Source: an uncultured Prevotellaceae bacterium | Lineage (GTDB): Bacteria; Bacteroidota; Bacteroidia; Bacteroidales; Bacteroidaceae | DNA: 64,000 nt | Direction of reading: 5' to 3' | NCBI GenBank assembly: GCA_900315565.1 | Contig: OMZS01000014.1 | Coordinates: forward strand, 62,001-126,000 | Translations under genes and position numbers: made by a program | The notes under the pieces: model-generated | Databases searched by the model: none | What the model was told of the DNA's origin: nothing | What the model saw: the letters and a program-made list of their open reading frames with translations, nothing else | Part shown: positions 23,317-32,735 of the stretch, piece by piece | Layout of the letters: every line of letters begins with the position of its first letter | Position numbering within the stretch: position 1 is the stretch's first letter

Positions 23317-26010
23317 TTATTTCAGCAGCCGCTCTGCCCGCCAGTCGATGCCCAGCGGATTGTTTCGCATTTCGAGCACCAGGGGCAGAGCGTCGTTTTT
23401 GAGAATCCACATTTCGGTGCGGTCGGTGTCGGCCTGCACGTGCCACGACTCGTTGTTCTCGTCGATGAGCCGCCACGTAATGGTGTCGTAAACCATCTGA
23501 CCTGTCTGCCGCAGCTGGTGAGCGGCCTTCTGCGATACGAAGCCGAAAGTGCCATCCACTTGGTGGTAGTCGGCTCCGTCGGCGGGAATGAGCCAGCAGA
23601 AGCGGTCAGCATTAAGGGCGGTGCTTCGGGCAATGTGGTAGAGAGCTTTGTTGCAGCTGAGCAGCAGCGTGTCGCCGTCCCAGGCCATGGTGAGGGGCCA
23701 TGAGCGGAACTGGCGGTTGAGTGTGAAAGCGAGCCAAAAACCTACCCCCTGCCCCTCCCCAAGGGAGGGGAGCTTAAATACCTTTTCAACGCGTGAGCTG
23801 TTAGAGTTCCCTCCCTTGGGGAGGGTTAGGGTAGGTTTCTTTTCTTTCGTCATCTCAAACACGAGGCTTCCGCCTTCCATCAGCTGTTGGTGCTCCAATC
23901 GGGCGTCTTTTATTTCTTGGCCGTTGAGCGTGATGCGCCTCACGGCGGTGCCCTTGCCCTTGCGCGAAACCTGCAACTGGCGGCCATTACACAAATGCAA
24001 AGTGTAGGAAGGAATCATGGGAGCCAGCAACAGATAGTACGACTGTCCGGCGTTGGGGTAGAAACCCATCATGTGGAAGGCGAGCCACGACGACATGGCT
24101 CCTGAGTCGTCGTTGCCAGGCAGTCCGTCGGGGGCGTCGCTGTAGTTCTGCTCCACGATGCTGCGCACCCGTCGCACGCTCAGGTCGGGACGCCCTATCC
24201 AATGATACAGACAGGGCGTGAGGAACGACGGTTCGTTGCCCACGTTGTAGCGCTTGCGGTCGAAGAACAAGTCAAGACGCTTGCGGAATGTCTCTGCTCC
24301 GCCACAAGCCTCAATCAGCGAGGGCACATCGTGAGGAATGCTCAGCGAATACTCGGCTGAGAGTGCCTCGTAGAAGAATGTGCTCCACCAAGGCAAATAC
24401 CAGGGAGCCACTTTTGTTACGGGCGTATAGGGAATCTGCGGGCGGAACACCTTCGAGCGTCCCCATGGCACGGAGTCGAGCCACTGGCCGTCGGCATCCT
24501 TAGGCATGATGTAGCCCGCTACGTCGTCCCACTCATAGTCTGAGCGCCAAAGATTCTTCCAGTTTTCCGACCGCTTGAGATATTTTTCGTAAACATCCAT
24601 GCGCCCCAATCCGCGGGCCACCTGCGCGATGCAAAAGTCGTTGTAGGCATATTCTATGGTTCGCGTGCCGGCACGGTCGATGCCGTAGGGAACATAGCCC
24701 AGACGGATGTACTCGTTAAGCCCGCCACGACCGTGTTTCTCGTGGTCAGCTCCCGGGTCAACTTCGCCGTCTTTGAGCATGGCCTCCAAGGCCAGCTGGT
24801 AGTCGATGCCTGCAAGATTTTTGGCAAAGGCGTCGGCTATCACGATGTCGGCATCCGAGCCGCCCTGGGTACGGCCGTTGCAGTCGCCACTACGCGCGTC
24901 GGCCATGTAGCCTTCGCGCTTGTAGATGTTGAGCAGCGCATTGACGATGTCGGCCTCGCGCTGTTCGTCAATGAGCGTGATGAGCGGCGTGCTGGTGCGG
25001 TAAGTGTCCCAAATGGCGTAATAGTCGTCGTAGTAGGGACTGTCTGTCCATTTGGGATTCTCGCCCGTCTTGTCCACAGGCATGAGCATGGTGTGGTAGA
25101 GGGCGGTGTAGAACATGCGTTTCTGTTGCTCCGAGCCTTCTATGTTGATGCGCGAGAGCAACTTCTCCCAAGCTTGGCGCAGAAGGCTCAGCTGCTCGTC
25201 GAAGCTGCATTCGGGAATGTTGCGCCGTGCCTGCTGACAGCTCACATACGAGATGCCTACCTTCACGTTGACCAGCGAATCTGTAAACCGCAGGCTGAGT
25301 TTTAAGTTAGGAGTTAGGAGTTTAGAGTTAGGAGTTGGGTGATGGGTGTTGGATGTTGGGTGATGGCTGAAAGGCTTGTCGCTCAACAGAGAGAAATACA
25401 CCGTGTAGGCGTCGCCATTGTTCCAACCGCCTCTGACACGGGTAAAACCACGCACCTCGTGGTCGTTCACCACCTCTACCTCGGCTCCCACAAACTGCTG
25501 CTTCTCGCGCAGGTCGGGCACAGAGTCTTTGCCCAGAAAATGGGTGGCATCTATCAGCAGCTGGGCGCAGGCCTTGTCGTTCTCCTTCGCGCGGGCAGGA
25601 TAAGAAAACCTATAGAAAGCGCAGCGCTCTGCGGTTGTTATCTCCGTGCGGATGGCGTTTTCGAACGTCGTAGCGTAGTAGCCCAACGAGAAATCCTCTG
25701 TTACTCTTTTTTGTTCTGCCGGGCTGACGGTAAAAGGCATTAGCAGCACATTGCCGTATTTCTGCCCGCCGCCAGTGCCGCTGACGTGCGTCTGCGAGAA
25801 TCCCGTCACTACTTGGGGCATGGGCGCCCAGCCGGCGTTGGGCAGCACTGTGCAGTCGGGCCCAGGTTTACACATCCCGAATGGCATCGACGGGCCAGGA
25901 AATGTGCGCCCCACGCCCACGCTGCCAATGCGTGGGTCAACGTATTGCCACTTTTGTGCCATGGCCACCAGCGACAACAGACAAAAACATGCCAGCAAAC
26001 TTTTTTTCAT
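23317..26010 (-). CDS. Glycoside hydrolase family 92 alpha-mannosidase with two repeat-derived insertions
   Basis: 897 residues from ATG 26010. Upstream in-frame codons lie before the promoter. Signal peptide about 1-18 (ending AMAQ). GH92 enzymes are calcium-dependent exo-alpha-mannosidases. Family features: YVDPRIGSVGVG at the mature start, TFPGPSMPFGMCKPGPD, GDCNGRTQGGSDADIVIADA, GIDRAGTRTIEYAYNDF and GNDDSGAMSSWLAFHMMGFYP. Two segments do not belong to the family: residues 214-238 (written in TAACTCC microrepeats) and 724-759 (written in a GC-rich palindrome, LTLPKGG ... LPSLGEGQG). Both keep the frame and probably form surface loops. It follows susD across a terminator and has its own -7 box. 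Confidence 0.93.
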   Translation of the reverse strand: MKKSLLACFCLLSLVAMAQKWQYVDPRIGSVGVGRTFPGPSMPFGMCKPGPDCTVLPNAGWAPMPQVVTGFSQTHVSGTGGGQKYGNVLLMPFTVSPAEQKRVTEDFSLGYYATTFENAIRTEITTAERCAFYRFSYPARAKENDKACAQLLIDATHFLGKDSVPDLREKQQFVGAEVEVVNDHEVRGFTRVRGGWNNGDAYTVYFSLLSDKPFSHHPTSNTHHPTPNSKLLTPNLKLSLRFTDSLVNVKVGISYVSCQQARRNIPECSFDEQLSLLRQAWEKLLSRINIEGSEQQKRMFYTALYHTMLMPVDKTGENPKWTDSPYYDDYYAIWDTYRTSTPLITLIDEQREADIVNALLNIYKREGYMADARSGDCNGRTQGGSDADIVIADAFAKNLAGIDYQLALEAMLKDGEVDPGADHEKHGRGGLNEYIRLGYVPYGIDRAGTRTIEYAYNDFCIAQVARGLGRMDVYEKYLKRSENWKNLWRSDYEWDDVAGYIMPKDADGQWLDSVPWGRSKVFRPQIPYTPVTKVAPWYLPWWSTFFYEALSAEYSLSIPHDVPSLIEACGGAETFRKRLDLFFDRKRYNVGNEPSFLTPCLYHWIGRPDLSVRRVRSIVEQNYSDAPDGLPGNDDSGAMSSWLAFHMMGFYPNAGQSYYLLLAPMIPSYTLHLCNGRQLQVSRKGKGTAVRRITLNGQEIKDARLEHQQLMEGGSLVFEMTKEKKPTLTLPKGGNSNSSRVEKVFKLPSLGEGQGVGFWLAFTLNRQFRSWPLTMAWDGDTLLLSCNKALYHIARSTALNADRFCWLIPADGADYHQVDGTFGFVSQKAAHQLRQTGQMVYDTITWRLIDENNESWHVQADTDRTEMWILKNDALPLVLEMRNNPLGIDWRAERLLK
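23733..23838. repeat. GC-rich palindromic element inside the GH92 gene
   Basis: Ends are inverted: AAACCTACCCCCTGCCCCTC with CCCAAGGGAGGGGAG at the left, and CTCCCTTGGGGAGGGTTAGG, then GTAGGTTT at the right. Each end is itself a small palindrome of the type CCCTCCC...GGGAGGG. Related elements lie inside tatD (55445) and at 57735. Confidence 0.85.
25301..25370. repeat. TTAGGAG microrepeat inside the GH92 gene
   Basis: AAGTTAGGAGTTAGGAGTTT, AGAGTTAGGAGTTGGG, then GATGGGTGTTGGATGTTGGG. Same unit as in dnaG and several spacers. Confidence 0.85.
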
Positions 26011-26031
26011 CTGGTCAAGGAAATAGTTTTT

Positions 26032-26040
26032 GCAAAGATA
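26032..26040 (-). promoter_or_regulatory. -7 box of the GH92 gene
   Basis: Minus strand TATCTTTGC, 21 bases before the ATG. The -33 region falls inside the susD terminator hairpin and has no clear box. Confidence 0.6.
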
Positions 26041-26045
26041 CAACA

Positions 26046-26080
26046 AAAATGGGAACGGACACGAATTCCGTTCCCATTTT
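26046..26080 (-). terminator. Terminator of the GH28-susC-susD operon
   Basis: A 14-bp perfect stem (AAAATGGGAACGGA with TCCGTTCCCATTTT), loop of seven, followed on the minus strand by TTTTTGTTG. It lies 17 bp after the susD stop. Confidence 0.85.
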
Positions 26081-26096
26081 CTCGTTGCTCCAATGA

Positions 26097-27719
26097 TTAG
26101 TATCCCGGGTTTTGTGTCCATCCTGGGTTCAGGTCGAGCATTTCCTGTTCTACGGGGAATATGCGATGGCGCTTGTCGAAGTTGGCATCGGGGAATCCGG
26201 TGTAGTGGGGGAAGAACTCGTCCTCAAAGTGTCCGAAGCGTATCATGTCGTTGCGACGCCAGTTCTCGTCGAAGAACTCACGTCCGCGCTCGTCGTAGAT
26301 GTCCTGCAGGGTGGGCTCCGACGCTATCTGAGGTGCTTTGGCGTATGCACGAATCTGATTGAACAGCTCCTTGGCTCCGCTTTGACCCAGGCGTGTGAGA
26401 GCCTCGGCCTTCATGAGCAGTATGTCGGCAAACCGGAAGATAGGCAGGTCATTCGACTGGTTGCGGCCGTTGTTGTAGTCCTCGGGCACAATGAACCACT
26501 TGATGGAGTGGCAGCCCTGCTGGATGGCGTTGTCGTCGTTGCCCACATCGATGGTGTTGTCTTGCTTGATGAGGGTGATGGTCTCGGTGAAGTGCACCTG
26601 CTTGCCGTTATACATGAAAGGCTCTGACGTGGGCTGCAGTGTTTTCGGGTCGCGAATGAACACATCGCCGCGAAGTATGCTGAGATTGCGGATGTCGCCT
26701 TCCAGACTAAAGAGCTTGGCAAACTCGGGCGTTACAACCATGTTGCCGCCAAACGACTGGGTGAACTTGTCGGATGAGCCATACACATTGGGCAACATAT
26801 TCTTCATCTGCTTGAATGAGCGTGGACGAGCATACTGCAGGCCCTGAAGATTGAGTGCGTCGTAGGGCATGGCATAGATGAAGTCCTCCACCTTCCAGCT
26901 GTTGTCGTAAGAGAACTTGTGCAGATAGTCAACAGAGCCGAGGCTGAACTTGCCGGAGCTGATGATGGCGTCGCATGCGGCAATGCAGTCGTCGAGCTTC
27001 TGATTGGCAGCTGTTGCGGCATCATACAAATCCACCGACTCAGCCGTATAAACTGGCCAGTTGATATAGAGCTTGGCAAGTAGTGCCTCAGCCATCCACT
27101 TTGTCGGCTTGCCGTATGTGTTCTCGGTTACATCCTCGGTGAGCGAGGGAATAATCTCTGTGAGTTCTTTCTCAATCCACTCGGCTACTTCCTTTCGTGG
27201 AGAACGGGGAATGACCTCGCCTTCGGCGGGTACTTTCTCAAGAATGGGAGCATCGCCAAAGCTGTCCATCAGAATCCACGTGAAATAAGCGCGCATGGCA
27301 CGTGCCGGTGCTGTCATCTGAGTGGAAGCGCCGCTGCCCAGTTCCTCTAGGATGGTGTTGGCCTTTGTAATGCCAGATGTCACTTCTGAATACCAGTCGA
27401 GCGAAGCATCGGTGGCAAAGCTGTTGTGAAGAGCCTGGTGGGCGTATGTTCCATCGTCATAGTAGCCTCCGTCGAAGGCAAGACAGGTGAACTCGTCTGA
27501 GGCAAGGCATTGTGCCTCCATGTATCGGCGGCCCAAGGTGCCGGCAAGGTGGAAATAGACGTCGGCCATCTTTGCCTCAACCACAATCATGGGGTCAACG
27601 CCAGAATTCTTGCTGGGGTCCTCGGTGTATTGGGAACTTGGATTAACATCCAAATCTGTACAACTGACAAGGACTGCGGCAAACAAGCCAGCTGTAAGAA
27701 TGATTTTATTTATTTTCAT
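26097..27719 (-). CDS. SusD/RagB family glycan-binding lipoprotein
   Basis: 540 residues. The lipobox LVSC puts the lipid on Cys20 and the protein on the cell surface. The N-terminal TDLDVNPSSQYTEDP, the internal TPR-like helices (SGITKANTILEEL, MRAYFTWILMDSFGDAPIL) and the C-terminal FPVEQEMLDLNPGWTQNPGY match the SusD_RagB fold. It caps the SusC barrel and captures glycans at the surface. The gene follows susC by 48 bp of AACTTTGA-type microrepeat. Neighbouring GH28 and GH92 suggest the ligand is a plant-wall or glycoprotein glycan, but the binding site cannot be read from sequence. Confidence 0.95.
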   Translation of the reverse strand: MKINKIILTAGLFAAVLVSCTDLDVNPSSQYTEDPSKNSGVDPMIVVEAKMADVYFHLAGTLGRRYMEAQCLASDEFTCLAFDGGYYDDGTYAHQALHNSFATDASLDWYSEVTSGITKANTILEELGSGASTQMTAPARAMRAYFTWILMDSFGDAPILEKVPAEGEVIPRSPRKEVAEWIEKELTEIIPSLTEDVTENTYGKPTKWMAEALLAKLYINWPVYTAESVDLYDAATAANQKLDDCIAACDAIISSGKFSLGSVDYLHKFSYDNSWKVEDFIYAMPYDALNLQGLQYARPRSFKQMKNMLPNVYGSSDKFTQSFGGNMVVTPEFAKLFSLEGDIRNLSILRGDVFIRDPKTLQPTSEPFMYNGKQVHFTETITLIKQDNTIDVGNDDNAIQQGCHSIKWFIVPEDYNNGRNQSNDLPIFRFADILLMKAEALTRLGQSGAKELFNQIRAYAKAPQIASEPTLQDIYDERGREFFDENWRRNDMIRFGHFEDEFFPHYTGFPDANFDKRHRIFPVEQEMLDLNPGWTQNPGY

Positions 27720-27767
27720 AATCTTTGAACTTTATAACTTTGAACTTTGATCTTTGGATTTTGATCT

Positions 27768-30746
27768 TTAAAAGTTAATCTTCATACCAAACATGAAGGT
27801 GCGTGTGTGGGGATAACGGCTCCAACGATAGTCGATGCCAGGGTCGATGCCTCCGAGATTGACTTCGGGGTCGAGTCCCTTGTAGCTGGAAATAGTGAAC
27901 AGGTTGTTGGCCGTGGCATAGAGGGTGAGGTCCTTCAGCCAGTTGTCGAAACAGTTGCGGAAGGTGTAGCTCACTGAGAGAGACTGCAGACGGATGTAAG
28001 TGCCTTTCTCAATGAAACGGTCAGAGGGGAGCGAGCCCGAAGCATCGCCGACGGGATTTGAAAGGAATTCCTTCAGAACGTTCTTACCGTCGGAGAACAT
28101 CTGCGCACTTGTGTAGTGGGCACGTGGGCTGTTATAGACATCATTGCCGAAGACACCAGTAATAAACGCATTCAGAGCCCAGTTTTTGTAAGAAAGACTG
28201 TTGTTCCATCCGGCGGTGAGCTTAGGCTGCGCACAACCTGTGATTGAACGGTCTTTGAGGCCAGGGTTATTGGTAGTTTCGCCTGTGCGGTTTCCGTTCT
28301 CATCGAGCACGTAGTACTCTGAACGTCCGTTCACCGTGCCTGCATATTGATAAGTGTAGAAAGTACCGATAGACTCACCCTCCATGATTCTTTGGGTCCA
28401 TCCGTTAGCAGAAACGCCAGACACCATGGGGTCGCCCTGTGTGAGGTTGGTGGTATGGAACTGGTCGTTCTGCATCTTGTCAACGGTATTCTTGTTGTGC
28501 GACAGGTTGATGGTTGTCATCCAGTTGAAGTCCTTCGTACGAATGGCATCAATGTTCACGGTCAGTTCAATACCTTTATTGGTCATTTCGCCAACATTGG
28601 CATCCATCCAGCCATATACATACTGTGTTGTAGGAACAGGATAGCTCCAGATCAGGTCCTTTGTCTTCTTGTGGTAAACCTCGATGGTACCATTGATGCG
28701 GTTCTTCATGAATCCGAAGTCGAGACCGATGTTGAGCATGCCTGTTGTTTCCCACTTCAGGTCGGGATTGGCGTTCTTTGTGGCGGCGTAGGTACGATAG
28801 AGTTTTCCGTCGTAAGTGAATGTGCCTGTTGCACCGTAAGTGTTGTATGACGAATATACATCGAAGCCCATGGCATTACCAGATATACCATAACCTGCAC
28901 GGAGTTTCAAGTTCGAGAACAGGTTCTGGTTCTTCATGAACTCCTCCTCGGTGATGTTCCAGGCTGCTGATACCGACGGGAATGTACCCCACCGCTTGTT
29001 CTTTCCGAACACGGAAGAGCCGTCACGACGGATGGTAGCCTGAATCATGTAGCGGCCATCGAAAGAATAGTTGGCACGGCCATAGAACGAGATGTTGCGG
29101 ATGTTCTCGCGATAACCACTCTGAACAGAATTCTGAACACCCAGAATGGTCTGTGCGTATGACATGTTGTACCATGTCAGGTCGTCATTGTAGTATCCTT
29201 CTACGCTAAGGCCGAAGCCGTCGTTGTTTTTCTTTTCCTCCCACGAGTAACCTGCCATCAAATCTACTTTGTGCTTGTCAAACGTTAAGCCGTAGTTGAA
29301 GTAAGTCTCAAAGGTCTGCTCACGTCCGAAATAAGTGTTGCGGGTTGCCTGGCCATTTTTGTTTCCGATACCCTCGAGCTGAGAAAGGCGGGTGTTATAG
29401 GCACTGTATGTGCTCTGGTAGTTGCTCCACGAATAGTTCATATTCCAGAAGAGCCCCTTAACAATCTCGAGAGCAGTCTTTGCCAAGAACTGGTTGCGCT
29501 TCCACACCGTCTCCGATTTGTTTTCTTCCATCAAGGCAAGTGGGTTGTAGTTCTTTGAGCCGGCACCTACTGTCCACGAACCGTCAGCATTCTTGATAGC
29601 GTTGGTTGGAGAATAGTAGTTCATGGCATCGAGCACAGATGCGCCCTCGTTGCCTGTTGGAACACCGAAATGCTTACCATACATGGTGTTCAGACCCAAT
29701 GAGATGGTAAGGCGATCTTTCAACAGCTTTGTTGAAACGAGTGAACGAACATTCAAACGATCCATGCCTGTCATTTTGATGACACCCTGACGCTTCATGA
29801 GGTTGCCACTGATCATGTAATTGGTTTTGTTATTACCTCCACTGATGCTCACATTGTGGTTATGGCTGACACCTGTGCGCAACACTTCGTCCTGCCAGTC
29901 AACGTCAGCACCACCATCCTTCAGGGCAATGCCATTAGTCTGTGCATACTGGCGGAGATCAGATGCGGTGGCCATGTCGTAGGTATTGAGGATTTTGTCA
30001 AGGGCCACATAGCCATTGTAGCTCACGTTGGTTCTTTCCTCAGCGCCTTTTTTGGTGGTGATGATAATCACACCATTGGCTGCCTTTGAGCCATAGATGG
30101 CCGTAGCTGTGGCATCGCGGAGCACGTCAATGCTCTCGATGTCGTCTGGGGCAACGATGGAGATGTCAACACCAGGAATACCATCTACTACGTAGTAAGG
30201 CGACATTGCACCTGAACGAAGTGTAGAAGCACCACGGAGCGTGATGGTCGGAGAGCCGTTAGGGTCGGCCGTAGATGAAACTACCAGGCCGGGAACCTTT
30301 CCTTGAAGCATCTGGCCAGGGTCGGTGAACACACCTCTGTTCAGGTCTTCCGACTTCACGGTGGTGATACTGCTGGTCACGTCCTTACGGCGCATGGTGC
30401 CATAACCCACTACAACCACCTCGTTGAGTGTTTTGTTGTCTTCTTCGAGTGTGACGTTCAGCTGATTGCCGCTCACGCGGAGCGTCTTGGCGGTGTAGCC
30501 CACATAGCTGAACTGCAGGCTCTTGCCCTGTGCAACATTGATGGAGTAGCGTCCGTCCATGTCGGTGACAGCTCCGTTTTGCGTTCCCACTTCCATAACT
30601 GTGACGCCGATGAGCGGTTCTCCCTGGCTGTCGGTGACGACACCCGATACTTTGCTCTGAGCGAAAGCCATGGTACTGCACAAAAGGCAGAATACGAAGA
30701 GCACTGTCTTCATCATTCCGCGTTTTAGGTTTTGTACGTTTTGCAT
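27768..30746 (-). CDS. SusC/RagA family TonB-linked outer-membrane transporter
   Basis: 992 residues. Signal peptide (to AFAQ, about residue 30). A carboxypeptidase-regulatory-like domain follows (about 33-105, VSGVVTDSQGEPLIGVTVME). The SusC TonB-box region reads LNEVVVVGYGT. The plug (about 120-240) contains PYYVVDGIPG and SIDVLRDATATAIYGSKAANG. A 22-strand barrel fills the rest, ending in Phe (FMFGMKINF). It imports oligosaccharides across the outer membrane, driven by TonB, with the SusD below. ATG 30746 is the first in frame; ATG codons at 30716 and 30713 would give a more usual signal peptide. It lies 85 bp after GH28 and is probably in the same transcript. Confidence 0.95.
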   Translation of the reverse strand: MQNVQNLKRGMMKTVLFVFCLLCSTMAFAQSKVSGVVTDSQGEPLIGVTVMEVGTQNGAVTDMDGRYSINVAQGKSLQFSYVGYTAKTLRVSGNQLNVTLEEDNKTLNEVVVVGYGTMRRKDVTSSITTVKSEDLNRGVFTDPGQMLQGKVPGLVVSSTADPNGSPTITLRGASTLRSGAMSPYYVVDGIPGVDISIVAPDDIESIDVLRDATATAIYGSKAANGVIIITTKKGAEERTNVSYNGYVALDKILNTYDMATASDLRQYAQTNGIALKDGGADVDWQDEVLRTGVSHNHNVSISGGNNKTNYMISGNLMKRQGVIKMTGMDRLNVRSLVSTKLLKDRLTISLGLNTMYGKHFGVPTGNEGASVLDAMNYYSPTNAIKNADGSWTVGAGSKNYNPLALMEENKSETVWKRNQFLAKTALEIVKGLFWNMNYSWSNYQSTYSAYNTRLSQLEGIGNKNGQATRNTYFGREQTFETYFNYGLTFDKHKVDLMAGYSWEEKKNNDGFGLSVEGYYNDDLTWYNMSYAQTILGVQNSVQSGYRENIRNISFYGRANYSFDGRYMIQATIRRDGSSVFGKNKRWGTFPSVSAAWNITEEEFMKNQNLFSNLKLRAGYGISGNAMGFDVYSSYNTYGATGTFTYDGKLYRTYAATKNANPDLKWETTGMLNIGLDFGFMKNRINGTIEVYHKKTKDLIWSYPVPTTQYVYGWMDANVGEMTNKGIELTVNIDAIRTKDFNWMTTINLSHNKNTVDKMQNDQFHTTNLTQGDPMVSGVSANGWTQRIMEGESIGTFYTYQYAGTVNGRSEYYVLDENGNRTGETTNNPGLKDRSITGCAQPKLTAGWNNSLSYKNWALNAFITGVFGNDVYNSPRAHYTSAQMFSDGKNVLKEFLSNPVGDASGSLPSDRFIEKGTYIRLQSLSVSYTFRNCFDNWLKDLTLYATANNLFTISSYKGLDPEVNLGGIDPGIDYRWSRYPHTRTFMFGMKINF

Positions 30747-30831
30747 GTTTTGATTTTTTGGTTAAAATATAAGGTTTTAAAATGATTTAAAGTTTGGTTT
30801 TGTTTCCATTTCCATTTCCGATGGCCGTTTG

Positions 30832-32160
30832 TTATTTCACCTCGACAGTGGCATTCTCGGTGCAGAGCGGCACAGCCATACGGCTCAGCCCGTTCCAGTC
30901 GGCCTGCATGAAGCCTTCGCCCCGGCAGGGCCGTTTGTCAAACACCGTGGTGTCGGCATTGGCAGGCTTGGCCAGCTGAATGCTGACATTGTTGAAGCTT
31001 ACGCCGTTCACCTTTCCTGGCACATCGCCGCCCACAAAGCAGCCGTTCTCGCTGACGGCGGTGATGTTGTTGAAGCTGATGCGGCTCACTTCACCACACC
31101 GCCCTACAGTCTGCCCCTTGGGGAACCGCCAGTTGGCATCCTTGTGGTTACCGTTGGCGCGCGGATAGCTGGTCACGTAGATGGGCTCGGCCTTGCCCCA
31201 CCACACGTCGCTCCACAGGCGACACTCGAGTGTAATGTTCGAGAAGGTGACGTCGCTGACCGTGCCCTCGTCGCGGTTCTGAATGCCTATGCCGCGGTTC
31301 GAGCCGTAGATGGTGCAGTTGTCTATCATCACGCGGCTGATGCTGTCCATGTTCTCGCTTCCTATTTTAATGGCGCACGAGCGCGAAGCCATGGTGCAGT
31401 TGCTGACGGTGATGTCGTGCGTGGGTCCGTATTGCTCCCACTCGCGGCGGTTTTTCAGGCAGATGCAGTCGTCGCCGCTAGTGATGTGGCAGTTGCTGAT
31501 GCGCACGTGGCGCGAGTGGTCGATGTCAATGCCGTCGCCGTTGCGTATTTTCAGGTTGTTCAGCAGCGAGATGCCGTCAATCACCGCATCGTCGCACCCA
31601 ACCAGGTGTACCGTCCAGTAAGCCCCGTTGCGGATGGTCACATCGCGCATGCGCAGTTTCTTTACTCCGATGAGCGTCAGCACGTGTGGGCGCGGGTCGA
31701 ACGCAGGGTCGGCCAGCGGTTTCAGCTCGTAGCTGTCGGTCAGCTCAGCGCCCATGAATCGTATGCCGTTGCCGTCGATGGTGCCCAGCCCCGAGAAGCT
31801 CAGGTTCTCTACGTCGCGACACCAAATCCACATCATGCCCTCGCCGCGGTTCTCGCCGAAGGCACTCAGCCGGTAGATGCTCTCGTCGGGGTTGGCCATC
31901 CACGTGGCCGTGGCTTCGAGATGCACCTCCACGTTGGACTTCAGTTCTACGGGACCGCTCAGAAACGTGTGCCCGGCAGCAAACACCACCTGTCCGCCGC
32001 CAGCCTCCGAGCAGGCATCCATGGCCTTCTGGATGGAAGCAGCATCGTCGGTAGTACCATCGCCTTTGGCACCAAAATCGAGTACGTTGTACGTCTTATT
32101 CTGGGCAAAGCAGCATGCAGTCAACAAAAATGCAAGAAAGGCGACAAAATGTCTTTTCAT
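30832..32160 (-). CDS. Glycoside hydrolase family 28 (polygalacturonase-like), secreted
   Basis: 442 residues. Signal peptide about 1-20 (ending CCFAQ). A right-handed parallel beta-helix opens with YNVLDFGAKGDGTTDD. GH28 active-site motifs are partly kept: NGDGID (Asp209) and SGDDCI (Asp230, Asp231). Where polygalacturonases have GHG, this protein has SRSCAIKIGSE, and RGIGIQNRDEG occupies the RxK position. So it is a GH28 relative, but cleavage of plain polygalacturonan is uncertain; a decorated pectin or rhamnogalacturonan is equally possible. It leads the operon GH28-susC-susD. A pectinesterase lies 9 kb away (41544). Confidence 0.88.
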   Translation of the reverse strand: MKRHFVAFLAFLLTACCFAQNKTYNVLDFGAKGDGTTDDAASIQKAMDACSEAGGGQVVFAAGHTFLSGPVELKSNVEVHLEATATWMANPDESIYRLSAFGENRGEGMMWIWCRDVENLSFSGLGTIDGNGIRFMGAELTDSYELKPLADPAFDPRPHVLTLIGVKKLRMRDVTIRNGAYWTVHLVGCDDAVIDGISLLNNLKIRNGDGIDIDHSRHVRISNCHITSGDDCICLKNRREWEQYGPTHDITVSNCTMASRSCAIKIGSENMDSISRVMIDNCTIYGSNRGIGIQNRDEGTVSDVTFSNITLECRLWSDVWWGKAEPIYVTSYPRANGNHKDANWRFPKGQTVGRCGEVSRISFNNITAVSENGCFVGGDVPGKVNGVSFNNVSIQLAKPANADTTVFDKRPCRGEGFMQADWNGLSRMAVPLCTENATVEVK

Positions 32161-32209
32161 GTTTTTCGTAATATCAAACTTCTTAATTACTCAGATTAGG
32201 TTTACGGCC

Positions 32210-32241
32210 ACAAATGTATGAAAAATAATTCATACTTCCAA
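32210..32241 (-). promoter_or_regulatory. Promoter of the GH28-susC-susD operon
   Basis: Minus strand: -33 TTGG (32238-32241), 19 bp, -7 TACATTTGT (32210-32218). The leader is about 45 nt. Confidence 0.75.
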
Positions 32242-32439
32242 AATTAAAGCGGGCAAAATGCCGATGTCTGTTAAAATATTATAAACTTTAGACATAAGAG
32301 TTTCTTGACGAAAAGTGTGTTTTGTCAAATACTTTTCAAATTTATGTGGGGTAAGAAGGCGGGTGCTGGTGAGAAATAATTTCTCGCGGGCAAATACGCG
32401 AAAAATGGTACTTTGTGGAAAATGCACTGTCTCAGTGCT

Positions 32440-32520
32440 TTACGAAAATATTGTCAGGCGTGGATTTCGTAACGTCGAAGAATAAAAAATTATCTCACGA
32501 CGTTATTTAATTTTTGTCTT
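32440..32520. repeat. CTCACGACG-family repeat, degenerate copy
   Basis: GAAAATATTGTCAGGCGTGG, then AACGTCGAAGAATAAAAAAT and TATCTCACGACGTTATTT. The words match E1/E2 and the 20785 array in part. Confidence 0.65.
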
Positions 32521-32558
32521 TTCACGGGGAGAAAAAATCGAGCTTTTGGAGCAAAAAA

Positions 32559-32637
32559 CTAATGCACAAAAACCGCGTTTTGTGCATTAATTAGTGAATA
32601 ATTTGACTGTGATTGCACAAAAATTCGATTTTGTGCA
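32559..32637. repeat. Two hairpins with the same stem TGCACAAAA
   Basis: CTAATGCACAAAA...TTTTGTGCATTA (32559-32590) and TTGCACAAAA...TTTTGTGCA (32613-32636) share the stem TGCACAAAA/TTTTGTGCA but have different six-base loops. They lie 100-175 bp after the end of lpxB and may end its transcription or bind a regulator. Confidence 0.75.
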
Positions 32638-32735
32638 GATGGAAATTGCTGCCAGAACAGCCGGAAATAGTTGTTTCAGGCCTAGAATAAAGAAAACTCT
32701 TACAGGAATTTGTAAAAAATATTCAGTGTCATTTT

